Shown here in pieces: positions 1 through 7,063 of a stretch of DNA of 8,213 bases. The position numbers and the translations under genes were made by a program. The notes beneath the pieces were generated by a model, which was not told the origin of the DNA, made no database searches, and saw nothing but the letters and a program-made list of their open reading frames with translations. Each line of letters opens with the position of its first letter. Position 1 is the stretch's first letter. Source of the stretch: an uncultured Candidatus Altimarinota bacterium (GTDB lineage Bacteria > Patescibacteriota > Gracilibacteria > BD1-5 > UBA6164). Location: the NCBI GenBank assembly GCA_938015605.1, contig CALLPO010000071.1, positions 1-8,213 of the forward strand, read 5' to 3'.

Positions 1-570
1 GTAATTTATCCAATTAATTTGTTTGTGACCTTTATGCATGAGTTTTGACATGCATTTTTTGCACTGATTACTTGATGAAGTGTAGTCTCTTTGGAAGTTA
101 ATTCTGATTGAAGTTGATTGCTCACAAGTGCTTGATGATGGTGATTCTTAATTTTAATGTGATGATATATCTGATCAGCAATTTTTTGAAATATATTATT
201 GAGGATTTGATTACAAGATACAAGGAATCTCTCTGAAAAAATACTTTATTGATTGTCTTGATTAATAATATTAGTAGCAATCTTTTGGTTTAGTTGAATA
301 TTCTCTACAGTTATTTTGTTTTTACTCAGTTTATGATTAGTACTTTTAGCAAAATTTACTGAATATGATAAGGTAATTTTACAGTTTTTAGGAGTTGCAA
401 GCTTACTCTTTATTATTGAAGACTTTAATGTTTGACCAAGTTCTGATTTATCAAAATTTACTGAAATATTTATCTTCATACCACAATTTGTTTGGATGAT
501 AATCTGGCTTATACTAGTTCTCACTATTACTTTTTTCAACATTAAATGAATATTCAAAAATAAGTCATAA
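1..570 (+). CDS. M50B-like intramembrane zinc metalloprotease, 5'-truncated by window edge
   Basis: Reading frame 1 is open from the first base to TAA at 568-570 when UGA is read as glycine, giving 189 residues without the N-terminus. Residues 13-17 are HEFGH, the HExxH zinc motif, set in a hydrophobic helix. Then come a GG turn (25-26), a GSG segment (37-39) and a GGYIGSAIFG helix (54-63). These fit the peptidase M50B-like family of membrane proteases. An SSD motif at 147-149 near the end may supply the third metal ligand, which is inference from the family. Several hydrophobic segments follow residue 60, and the protein ends in a short basic tail. Nineteen of 20 glycines are UGA, including the one inside HEFGH. 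The substrate is unknown; the family is related to site-2 proteases that cleave membrane-bound proteins. An opposite-strand open frame at 246-557 is a shadow. Confidence 0.85.
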
Positions 571-573
571 TAA

Positions 574-602
574 TTGACAAAAATTCACACATAGTTTATT
601 CT
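574..602 (+). promoter_or_regulatory. Candidate sigma70-type promoter of the MscS-like gene
   Basis: A perfect -35 TTGACA (574-579) is separated by 17 bp from TATTCT (597-602). The expected start near 609 leaves a leader of about 24 nt before the ATG at 633. No Shine-Dalgarno sequence precedes that ATG. A weak 6-bp inverted repeat (ACATAG at 589-594, CTATGT at 605-610) overlaps the -10. It has no T-run, so it is more likely an operator than a terminator for the protease gene. Confidence 0.55.
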
Positions 603-632
603 ATCTATGTACTAAAGTTAATTATTATACTG

Positions 633-1964
633 ATGTTATTTTTTCAGAAAATTATTTTAATACTTTCGATTGTTATAATAACATTTGGGAGTACTTTTGC
701 AATTGACATAAATATAAGTGCTAGTGGTTCAGATCTTCCACTAGTTATTGAAAAACAACCTACAGAATTAGAAAAAATATATACTGAAAGAAAAGAAAAG
801 ATAGAAGAACTTGTAGATGAAGAAGAAGAATCACAAAATGTTCATTCTATAGGGGATGCAATAAAAGATATAGAAATCAAAGCTGATTTAAATACAGAAT
901 TACATTCAGATTTTACAAAGCAGGTTGAAAGTCTTGAAAGTGAAATATTAAAAAATCATGAACTTATTGACCAACTTCAAAGTACCAAACAGCAATGAAT
1001 TGATGATAGGTTGGAAATTGAAAAACTAGAGACACTTAACAATAATTATAAAAAACAAATTTCATACAAGCAACTTGTGATTTTTGATCTTGAGAAAACT
1101 ATTGAAAGCTTGAGAGTCCTTAAAACAAAATATGATAATATCCTAGCAAAGTATGTTGATATTAAAAAGGATAAAGACTTAGAAAAAAAAGAAGAGTTTA
1201 ATAATAAGCTTAAAATTCTTTATGCGGTTTTAATCTTATCTTTATTTTTATATATACTTAGATACCTACTTTCTAAGAAGTATCTTAATAAATATGAAAG
1301 TAATTTTGTATATTTTGACCTCATTCATTGAATATCATTAATTTTATTTTTGATTGGATTCTTTTTTTATATTTTCCCTCAATTATATATATTACTTATT
1401 TTTATTTCGGGATCACTTATATTTGTTAATGCATCATTAATTTCATCTTTTATTAGTAGTCTTATTGTCTTTAGGAGGTATAAAATTTGAGATGTTATCA
1501 AACATGATAATAAGATCTGAAAAATAAAAAAAATTACTCCTCTTTTTACAAATATTAGAATTCTTAACAAATATTGAGTTATTTCAACAGATATAGAAAG
1601 TATTCCAAACATTTTGTTAATTAAAGATAAAGTTATGGTTATTCAGGAACCAACACTTATTGATCATGAATTCTCTATTGCTTTATCACTAAAGGATTCA
1701 TGAAATATATTTAAAATTATTGAAGGAATTACTGAAAATATACTCCTTAAAAATCTAAACCAAAGAATAGCCAATATAAACTTTGAAGATGAAACTATTT
1801 TTAAGGTTTTTCATACACAGGATGATCCTAATTTTATTATGGTTAATTTTACATGGAGAGCATCTCCAAATAGAAGTAGAAAAATTGAAGCAAAAATAAT
1901 TTCATATGTTCAAAATTATATTAATCAATATAAAATCAATATTGAAAATACAGAAGATAAATAA
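633..1964 (+). CDS. MscS-family mechanosensitive channel with exported coiled-coil N-terminus
   Basis: 443 residues, ATG to TAA, with 6 of 12 glycines encoded by UGA. Residues 1-23 look like a signal peptide ending TFA. Residues 40-190 are acidic, then mixed-charge, heptad-rich coiled coil. Hydrophobic segments lie near 195-214, 233-248 and 251-281. The start of the MscS beta domain follows: RRYKIGDVI (281-289), a GKIKKITP strand (296-303), then IPNILL (324-329), matching the family pattern of a GD turn and the IPN motif. The rest (330-435) fits the cytoplasmic alpha/beta domain. Such channels open under membrane tension to release solutes in hypo-osmotic shock. The pore-lining helix before RRYKIGD is poor in the Gly/Ala packing typical of MscS, so gating may differ. 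The long exported coiled coil is not part of the small MscS form. Confidence 0.8.
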
Positions 1965-1977
1965 TGTATATTTTTTT

Positions 1978-2010
1978 AAAATATCACCTAGAATTATAGG
2001 TGATATTTTT
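1978..2010 (+). terminator. Rho-independent terminator after the MscS-like gene
   Basis: A perfect 13-bp inverted repeat (1978-1990 with 1997-2009) encloses a 6-nt loop, gaatta. The 3' arm ends in a run of five T. It begins 14 nt after the TAA of the MscS-like gene and separates that gene from the two-component operon. The A-run on the 5' side could let it work on both strands. Confidence 0.85.
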
Positions 2011-2030
2011 GTGAAGACAGATGATTTTAT

Positions 2031-2058
2031 TTGCATAATTGGTATATTATTTTATACT
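2031..2058 (+). promoter_or_regulatory. Candidate promoter of the two-component operon
   Basis: TTGCAT (2031-2036), a 16-bp spacer, then TATACT (2053-2058). The predicted start near 2065 gives a leader of about 38 nt, very A/T-rich and without a Shine-Dalgarno sequence. The same hexamer and spacing occur upstream of 4260 and 7064. Confidence 0.55.
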
Positions 2059-2102
2059 TTATTTATTATAAGCAATAGTGTTTAATTTATAAAATATTTA
2101 TC

Positions 2103-2768
2103 ATGAATAAGTTACTGTTAGTTGAAGATGATATTGGGATTTCTAACTCCCTTAAACTTTATTTAGAAAATTCAAACTTTGAAGTTGATATTCATCCAAC
2201 ATGAGAGTGAGCTGTAGAAAAAATTATTAGTTGAGAATATTCTGCTATTATTTTGGACGTGAACTTACCTGTAATGGATTGAATAGAAATATGTAAGGAA
2301 GTAAGAACAAAATCAGAAATTCCAATTCTTATGTTGACAGCAAGAACTTCAGAGATGGATAAAATTGCAGGACTTGAAATTTGAGCAGATGACTACATTC
2401 CTAAACCATTCTCTCCAAGAGAATTACTTGCAAGAATCAATGTAATTTTAAGAAGAATACCAAATCTAAAATCAAACAATGAAATATTAAGTATATGAGA
2501 TATTGAGATAAATACTGATAAAAGATTGGTAAGTGTTAGTTGAACTTTTGAAGAGTTTACTAAAAATGAATATGAAATATTATTAAAAATTGTAGAAGAG
2601 GATTGAACAGTAGTAAGTCGTGAAACACTTATGACAGAAGTAATTGGGTATGATAAATATATTTATGATAGAACCTTGGATACTCATATTAAAAATATTA
2701 GAAAAAAAGTTCAAGATAAGGATTTAATACTTACTGTTAGGGGACAGTGATATAGACTAAATAAATAA
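2103..2768 (+). CDS. OmpR/PhoB-family response regulator
   Basis: 221 residues, ATG to TAA. The receiver domain (1-118) has the acidic pair D9/D10 after E8, the phospho-acceptor D52 in IILDVNLP, T79 in the LTA strand and K101 in PKPF. The winged-helix DNA-binding domain (about 128-220) has the recognition-helix segment DRTLDTHIKNIRKKV (189-203) and the closing RGQGYRL hairpin (213-219). Nine of 13 glycines are UGA, including G60 after the phosphorylation loop, G94 of GADDY and G216. The protein is expected to bind direct repeats as a dimer once phosphorylated. The kinase gene starts 2 nt after its stop, so the two are certainly co-transcribed and are inferred cognate partners. The regulon is unknown; see the repeat at 4077-4092. 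Confidence 0.95.
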
Positions 2769-2770
2769 AA

Positions 2771-4072
2771 ATGTCACTAGCAAAGAAATTTACCATAATT
2801 GTACTAGGAAGTATTTTATTTATAGCAATCACAAATATTGTAGGTTTCTATATTTTTTACAGTTCTTATTTAAAAATTTTTCTTGCTGAAAAAATCGAAT
2901 CTAGATCTCAAATTAGTCTTGATTATATACATGAAATTATTTTAAAACAAACGTCTGATGATGTTGATGAATTATTTGATGATATTAAGATAGATTTTTT
3001 TGAAAAACTTTGAGAAGATAATACTATTCAATTAGATTCTAAGGAAAATGTTGATATAGTAATAAACTATTTACTTAAATCATGAGTTGCCCCAAAATAT
3101 ATTGAAGAAGTTGTTCCTACAAATAATTTTGAAAAGGTTTTAGAAGCTTTAAAAAACTCTGAATCACCTGAATACAGGTTTATTAGAAATATGTTCATAT
3201 CAATTATTATTACTAATATATTGTCTATTGCTATAGTGTGAGTGCTGATCTTAATTTTTGCTCAAAAAACTTTATTTCCAATAAGAGAAGCTACTAAAAA
3301 AATTAGAGCCCTTAAACCATGAAAACTGTGAACTCATATTGATTATAAAGAGAAAGATGAAGTTTGATTACTTATTTGATCAATCAATTGATTAAACAAA
3401 AGGTTAGCTTTACAGGAAAGCATTAAATCTAAGCTATTAGCAGATATTTCTCATGAACTAAAAACACCAATTACTTCTATTCAATGCTATTTAGAATGAA
3501 TTTCAGATTGAGTAATTAAGTTAAATGATAAGAATCTTAACTCTATCACATCAGAAATGCAAAGATTGATAGAATTAGTGAATAGGATTATGAAGTATGA
3601 ACAGTTTGAAAATGCTCAATTAGAAGTCAATTCTGTTGATATAAATGCTTCTGATGTTTTAAAAGAAGTAGTAGAAACTCATAAGAAAAAGCTAAAAGAA
3701 ACAAAACAAAGAATAAAAATAACTTGAGATGAATCTCTTATTATAAATGCAGATCAAGACCTACTAAAACAACTTACTCATAATTTGATTTGAAACTTTT
3801 TTAAGTATGCTTGAAAGAATAGCCTTTTGACTATTAATATAACTAAAAAATATATTGATTTCAGTGATGATTGAAAATGAATTAAAAAAACTGAAATTCC
3901 ATTCCTGATGGAAAAATTTTACCAAGGTGATATTTCTAAATCAGCACAATTAGATGAAAGAGGTATTTGAGTGTGACTAAGTATTGTAGGTAAAATTATT
4001 GATGCCCATGGTTGGGACTTAAAAATTAAATCAGATATTAATCAATGATTTAGCTTTAAAATTTTCATATAA
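2771..4072 (+). CDS. Membrane sensor histidine kinase (HAMP, HisKA, HATPase)
   Basis: 433 residues, ATG to TAA. Transmembrane helices near 8-30 and 140-163 enclose an extracytoplasmic sensor region of about 110 residues that I do not recognise. A HAMP linker (about 165-215) leads to the H-box SHELKTP, with phospho-acceptor H228. The ATPase domain shows the N-box NLIGNFFKY (catalytic N342), the G1 box DDGKGI (366-371), an F-box FYQGD (383-387) and the G2 box RGIGVGLSIV (397-406). All expected catalytic elements are present, so it should be active. Eighteen of 24 glycines are UGA, including those in the G1 and G2 boxes. It lies 2 nt downstream of the response regulator gene, its likely partner. 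The signal sensed is unknown. No clear terminator follows, so some readthrough into 4260 is possible. Confidence 0.95.
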
Positions 4073-4076
4073 GCTC

Positions 4077-4092
4077 TTCACTTAACTTTCAC
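4077..4092 (+). promoter_or_regulatory. TTCAC direct repeat, candidate response-regulator box
   Basis: TTCAC occurs at 4077-4081 and 4088-4092, exactly 11 bp apart, ending 9 bp upstream of the -35 hexamer at 4102. An imperfect TTCCAC copy follows at 4095-4100. An 11-bp period of direct repeats next to the -35 is how PhoB/OmpR-type regulators typically bind, and the PhoB half-site core (TGTCAC) resembles this one. Binding by the adjacent regulator is inference. Confidence 0.4.
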
Positions 4093-4101
4093 ATTTCCAC
4101 T

Positions 4102-4129
4102 TTGCATATTATTATAAAAAAGATATAGT
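4102..4129 (+). promoter_or_regulatory. Candidate promoter upstream of the exported coiled-coil gene
   Basis: TTGCAT (4102-4107), a 16-bp spacer and TATAGT (4124-4129). The predicted start near 4136 leaves an unusually long leader of about 124 nt before the ATG at 4260. A closer second promoter cannot be excluded in this A/T-rich stretch. Confidence 0.5.
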
Positions 4130-4171
4130 GTAATTACTAAATTAGAAAATGTTTATTCAGTTTTGTTTATG

Positions 4172-4194
4172 TTTTTATAAAAGCCTTATAAAAA
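4172..4194. repeat. 9-bp A/T inverted repeat in the leader of the exported coiled-coil gene
   Basis: TTTTTATAA (4172-4180) and TTATAAAAA (4186-4194) flank the loop aagcc. No T-run follows on the + strand, so it does not look like a terminator. It could be an mRNA hairpin or an operator. A/T-rich hairpins also occur by chance in such sequence. Confidence 0.3.
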
Positions 4195-4259
4195 AATAAT
4201 GTAGTGAATCTGAATAATATATTTTCTAGTTTTATTAAAACAATTATAAAACATATTAA

Positions 4260-5180
4260 ATGAAATTTTTACAACATTCATTCCTGTTGATTTTTTTGTT
4301 GTTTATGAGTTGATTTTTTTGAATTAATGTTAATGCAGAGTCTATAGTATGAACTGGTACTCTTATTGAAGATAAAATAAATAGTGATTCTGAAGAAAAA
4401 TTATTATTTGATTGAAATAATGAGCCAGAAACATTAGAACTACATTCTGCAAATGATATTGAAGATAAGGATAAAACAATTAAAGAACTTGAAGAAGAGA
4501 AAGAACAACTTATCAGTGATAAAAAAATTATTACTAATAATTTTAATGCATTCATTCTTAATAATTGAGACTTAAGAAAGTATTTTAAAGAAGACTTAAG
4601 TGATGAAGAATTGCAACTTATTGAGAATATTATTATTTGATATAATTCACGTAGATCAAAATCAGAAATTCTATTAAGAGAAAAAGCACATCAATTAGAA
4701 GATACAGAAATTATTACCAATGACCTACTAACACTTAAAAAAGATTTATATATATCATTTCTTCCTTTTATAGTTATATCAAAAATAGAAGAGTATAAAT
4801 TGTTTATTAAAGCTGACTTTACAGCAACTAAAAAGGATAAGGATATACAATCAGATATTTATAAAAAGGAAAAAATAGTTGAGGAGAAAAAAATAATTAT
4901 TCAGGAAAAGATTGAGGCAAGTGAACAGGATTTAGAAGAAAAGAAAAATAAGGTAATCGAAGATAAAATCAAACAAAAACTTACAGTTTATTCAGAATCT
5001 GATAAGTTTACAGCACTAAGTACTGTACAGAAAAAGTTTGTTTTTACAGCTGTATTAGAAAAAATCATAACAAGGAGAGAGTCTCTAGAATTAAGTGATA
5101 ATATTGATAAAGATAAAAAGATAAAGCTATATCTTTTGGTAGAAAATTCTATCTCTAATTTTATAAATAATTTGAAATAA
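4260..5180 (+). CDS. Exported coiled-coil protein of unknown function
   Basis: 306 residues, ATG to TAA, with UGA at 6 of 7 glycines. Not recognised. Residues 1-26 form a typical signal peptide: a short basic/polar start, a Leu/Phe-rich core and a VNA cleavage site before ES. The mature part opens with an acidic linker (27-65). A short Lys/Glu coiled coil follows (about 66-92), then a mixed helical region (100-160). A modest hydrophobic patch FLPFIVI (167-173) precedes a long, highly charged coiled coil (about 190-245) and a helical C-terminus. No catalytic motif, lipobox or cell-wall anchor is visible. Signal peptide plus acidic linker plus coiled coil resembles the N-terminal layout of the MscS-like protein at 633. 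Its position behind the two-component genes and a candidate regulator box suggests it is a target, which is inference. The first ATG is chosen because the signal peptide begins there. Confidence 0.8.
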
Positions 5181-5224
5181 AAATAAAAAAAGAACTATCT
5201 TGTGGTTCTTTTTTTATTTTTATT
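5176..5224. terminator. Bidirectional terminator between convergent genes
   Basis: A 22-bp inverted repeat (5176-5197 with 5203-5224, including one T-G wobble) encloses a 5-nt loop. A-rich on the 5' side and T-rich on the 3' side, it gives a U-run on either strand. The TAA of the upstream + gene lies inside the stem, and the - gene ends 5 nt beyond it, so one element serves both. Confidence 0.85.
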
Positions 5225-5229
5225 AAAAT

Positions 5230-6240
5230 TTATAATTCATCTGTACTTCCTGATAATGTACTTACACTCTCTCCTGACTCAACTTCTAATCTCTTATAGA
5301 ATATATACAGAAATACTAACATAAACACTGAGAACAGTGTCTGGATTACTGTCTGTATAGTTCATGTTATTAAACTTCAAAATAGAGAGTAATTCCCAAG
5401 AATTTCTTTAAAAGTACCTTGTAGCTCATTTAAGTTATCTCAACTATTTGAAACTGATGAAAATAATTGATCAAATCACATTCACATACTAGCAGTAACT
5501 CAATTTATAGCTCACTGAATCATTCCAATAGCTAATCATCCAATAAATCAAATAAGCATAACATTTCATATAATTCTCCAAAACTTATTTTGTGTAACTT
5601 CTACTGATTGTTTAAAATTTGTTTTGCTATAAGTATCTTTATCTACAGCTGACTGAATAGCAAAAGCTGATCTTGTTCATCTATAAACCATAAATACTAA
5701 AAATATTATAAGTGATATTCAGACAATAACTCCTCCAATAGTAGTAATATTATCTTGATTATACTGCATTCAGTACAATGTTAGTACTCAACCAATTATA
5801 AAAAGTAATGCAGGTATAAGAGCTACATATGCAAAAATATACCAGTAAGTTTTAAATGCATTTAATAGATTTTTAAATCAATAGTTTAGGTTTGTTTTCC
5901 AATTAGGTTTCTCTCACTTATATGTTTGAGATACTGTTTTAATCAATCAAATAACAAATGGTATATATAGTGTTATATAAATAATTAAGAGAATTATTCA
6001 TCCTATAATTATAGTGATAGACTGTGGTGAATATAGTAATTCATATATTTTCATTCCACTTAATTCTTCATTCTCTAAGAAACCTTGGACATATTTAATG
6101 AAAATGTATGTGGTAATTACTGTTAGTACAGTTGATACAAATGAATATAAAAACATTGGTATAAATAGTACTTTAAAATTATTTTTATATATTTCAAAAC
6201 TTTGTTCAACTCTATCAAGGACTCCTTCTTTTGCTTCCAT
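5230..6240 (-). CDS. Polytopic membrane protein, possibly GPDPase-membrane-domain/YciC-like
   Basis: 336 residues, read from ATG at 6240-6238 to TAA at 5232-5230, with 18 of 31 glycines encoded by UGA. About six hydrophobic segments lie near 24-48, 76-100, 134-156, 166-187, 222-248 and 285-315. The N-terminus has a short amphipathic stretch (RVEQSFEIYKNNFKVLFIP) leading into the first helix. That pattern is seen in families such as the membrane domain of glycerophosphodiester phosphodiesterase and YciC/DUF975-like proteins, which also have six helices. No catalytic motif is visible, so the match is only in overall layout. The C-terminal tail is Ser/Glu-rich. It is transcribed divergently from the small membrane protein gene at 6340 and convergently to the exported coiled-coil gene. 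Function is unknown. Confidence 0.8.
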
Positions 6241-6289
6241 ATTTCTGAAAAAATTACTAATATAAATTGATTTTTATAGATTTAAGATT

Positions 6290-6317
6290 ATTATAAGGTT
6301 GTTACTTTAAAAGTAAA
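6290..6317 (-). promoter_or_regulatory. Candidate promoter of the minus-strand membrane protein gene
   Basis: On the minus strand TTTACT (6317-6312) is followed after 16 bp by a perfect TATAAT (6295-6290). The predicted start near 6283 gives a leader of about 43 nt. Its -35 overlaps a palindrome shared with the facing promoter. Confidence 0.55.
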
Positions 6318-6326
6318 TTTTATTAT
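6299..6326 (+). promoter_or_regulatory. Candidate promoter of the DUF5684-like gene
   Basis: TTGTTA (6299-6304), a 16-bp spacer and TATTAT (6321-6326). Only 13 nt separate the -10 from the ATG at 6340, so the mRNA would be nearly leaderless. An alternative TTGATT-N16-TATTAT lies at 6267-6294 and would give a longer leader. Confidence 0.4.
6302..6316. repeat. Palindrome in the divergent promoter region, possible operator
   Basis: TTACTTT (6302-6308) and AAAGTAA (6310-6316) form a perfect 7-bp inverted repeat around one central A. It covers the -35 of the minus-strand promoter and the spacer of the plus-strand promoter, so one bound protein could affect both genes. The binding protein is unknown. 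Confidence 0.35.
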
Positions 6327-6339
6327 TAAAAATTTAAGT

Positions 6340-6954
6340 ATGAATGAAGAAACTACTGCTGCTTTAGAAGCAATGAAATGATTAGAAGATATGGAGGGAC
6401 TGGAGGGACTGGAATGAATGGAGTGACTAGAGGCTATGGCAATGGCAGGTCCTGATATAGGTAATGCTGTTATGATTGCAAGTGCAGTAAATGGTGTTAT
6501 TAACCTTGTTTTCTTTCTTCTTATGTCTTGGGGTATATATATGTTAGCTAAGAAAATGGACTTAAAAAGAGCATGGATGTCTTGGGTTCCTCTTTTACAA
6601 TATTACCCAATGGCTCAAGCCTGAGGTAAAGATGTACTTACTCATTTTGTATACCCATTCTTAGGTATGATAGCTTCATTCTTTGCAATGTGATTATTTG
6701 CTATGTGAGGAGAAATTGGATGAATCATTGGTTGAATTGTAGTTTTTATTGCAGTTATATACATGTTAGTAAAATTTGTTCAAGTTCTATCTGGTATTTC
6801 TAAAAATACTGGTAGATGAGGTTGGACAACTGCATGATTATTTTTCTTAAGTTTTATTATGTTTCCAGTTGTTTGATACAAATATAAAAAATGAGATGTT
6901 AAAGTTGAAGAAACAGTTTCTGAAAAAGTTGAAGATATTAAAGAAGAATTATAA
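6340..6954 (+). CDS. DUF5684-like small membrane protein with N-terminal Gly-Leu-Glu repeat
   Basis: 204 residues, ATG to TAA, with 12 of 26 glycines encoded by UGA. Residues 14-31 are a short acidic repeat of the unit G-(L/M)-E, partly built from a 9-nt tandem repeat (GGACTGGAG). Hydrophobic segments lie near 45-70, 102-123, 127-150 and 164-180. Between the first two, RAWMSWVPLLQYYPMAQAGG (78-97) resembles the W-x-x-(I/V)-P-x-x-(N/Q)-x-Y loop of DUF5684-type proteins. The late WTTAGLFFLSFIMFPVVGYKY region also fits that family. The C-terminus is a charged Val/Glu/Lys tail. No enzymatic motif is visible and the role is unknown. An internal ATG at 6436 would skip the repeat, but the frame is open back to 6340 and a promoter candidate sits just upstream, so the longer form is preferred. 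Confidence 0.8.
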
Positions 6955-6961
6955 AACCAAT

Positions 6962-6992
6962 AAAAGTAAGAATTATTATTCTTACTTTTTTT
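6962..6992 (+). terminator. Rho-independent terminator after the DUF5684-like gene
   Basis: A perfect 12-bp stem (6962-6973 with 6978-6989) has a 4-nt loop, tatt, and runs into TTT. It begins 8 nt after the TAA and separates this gene from the TelA-like transcription unit. Confidence 0.85.
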
Positions 6993-7006
6993 ATGTAAAA
7001 TTTTTT

Positions 7007-7034
7007 TTGCATAAACTTTCAAATATGCTACACT
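7007..7034 (+). promoter_or_regulatory. Candidate promoter of the TelA-like gene
   Basis: TTGCAT (7007-7012), a 16-bp spacer and TACACT (7029-7034) preceded by TGC, an extended -10. The predicted start near 7041 gives a leader of about 23 nt. The ATG at 7064 follows an A-run instead of a Shine-Dalgarno sequence. Confidence 0.55.
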
Positions 7035-7063
7035 GAATAAGTTTACAAATTAACATTAAAAAA

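Noticed and set aside
246..557. Minus-strand open frame of 103 codons, continued in frame beyond its TAA to position 9
   Set aside because: The plus strand in frame 1 encodes a clear M50B-like protease with HEFGH and family glycines over the whole stretch. The minus frame has no recognisable motif and no in-frame UGA, unlike real genes here.
589..610. Inverted repeat ACATAG/CTATGT as terminator of the protease gene
   Set aside because: The stem is only 6 bp with a 10-nt loop and no T-run, and it overlaps a better promoter candidate.
1379..1612. Minus-strand open frame of 77 codons
   Set aside because: It lies inside the MscS domain on the other strand, which has the YKIGD and IPN motifs.
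4256..4555. Minus-strand open frame of 99 codons, Ser/Leu-rich
   Set aside because: It is the complement of Glu/Asp-rich coding sequence of the exported protein on the + strand; Ser/Leu runs are the expected shadow.
6014..6265. Plus-strand open frame of 83 codons
   Set aside because: It is antisense to the N-terminal part of the minus-strand membrane protein, whose helices and UGA glycines are coherent over 336 residues.
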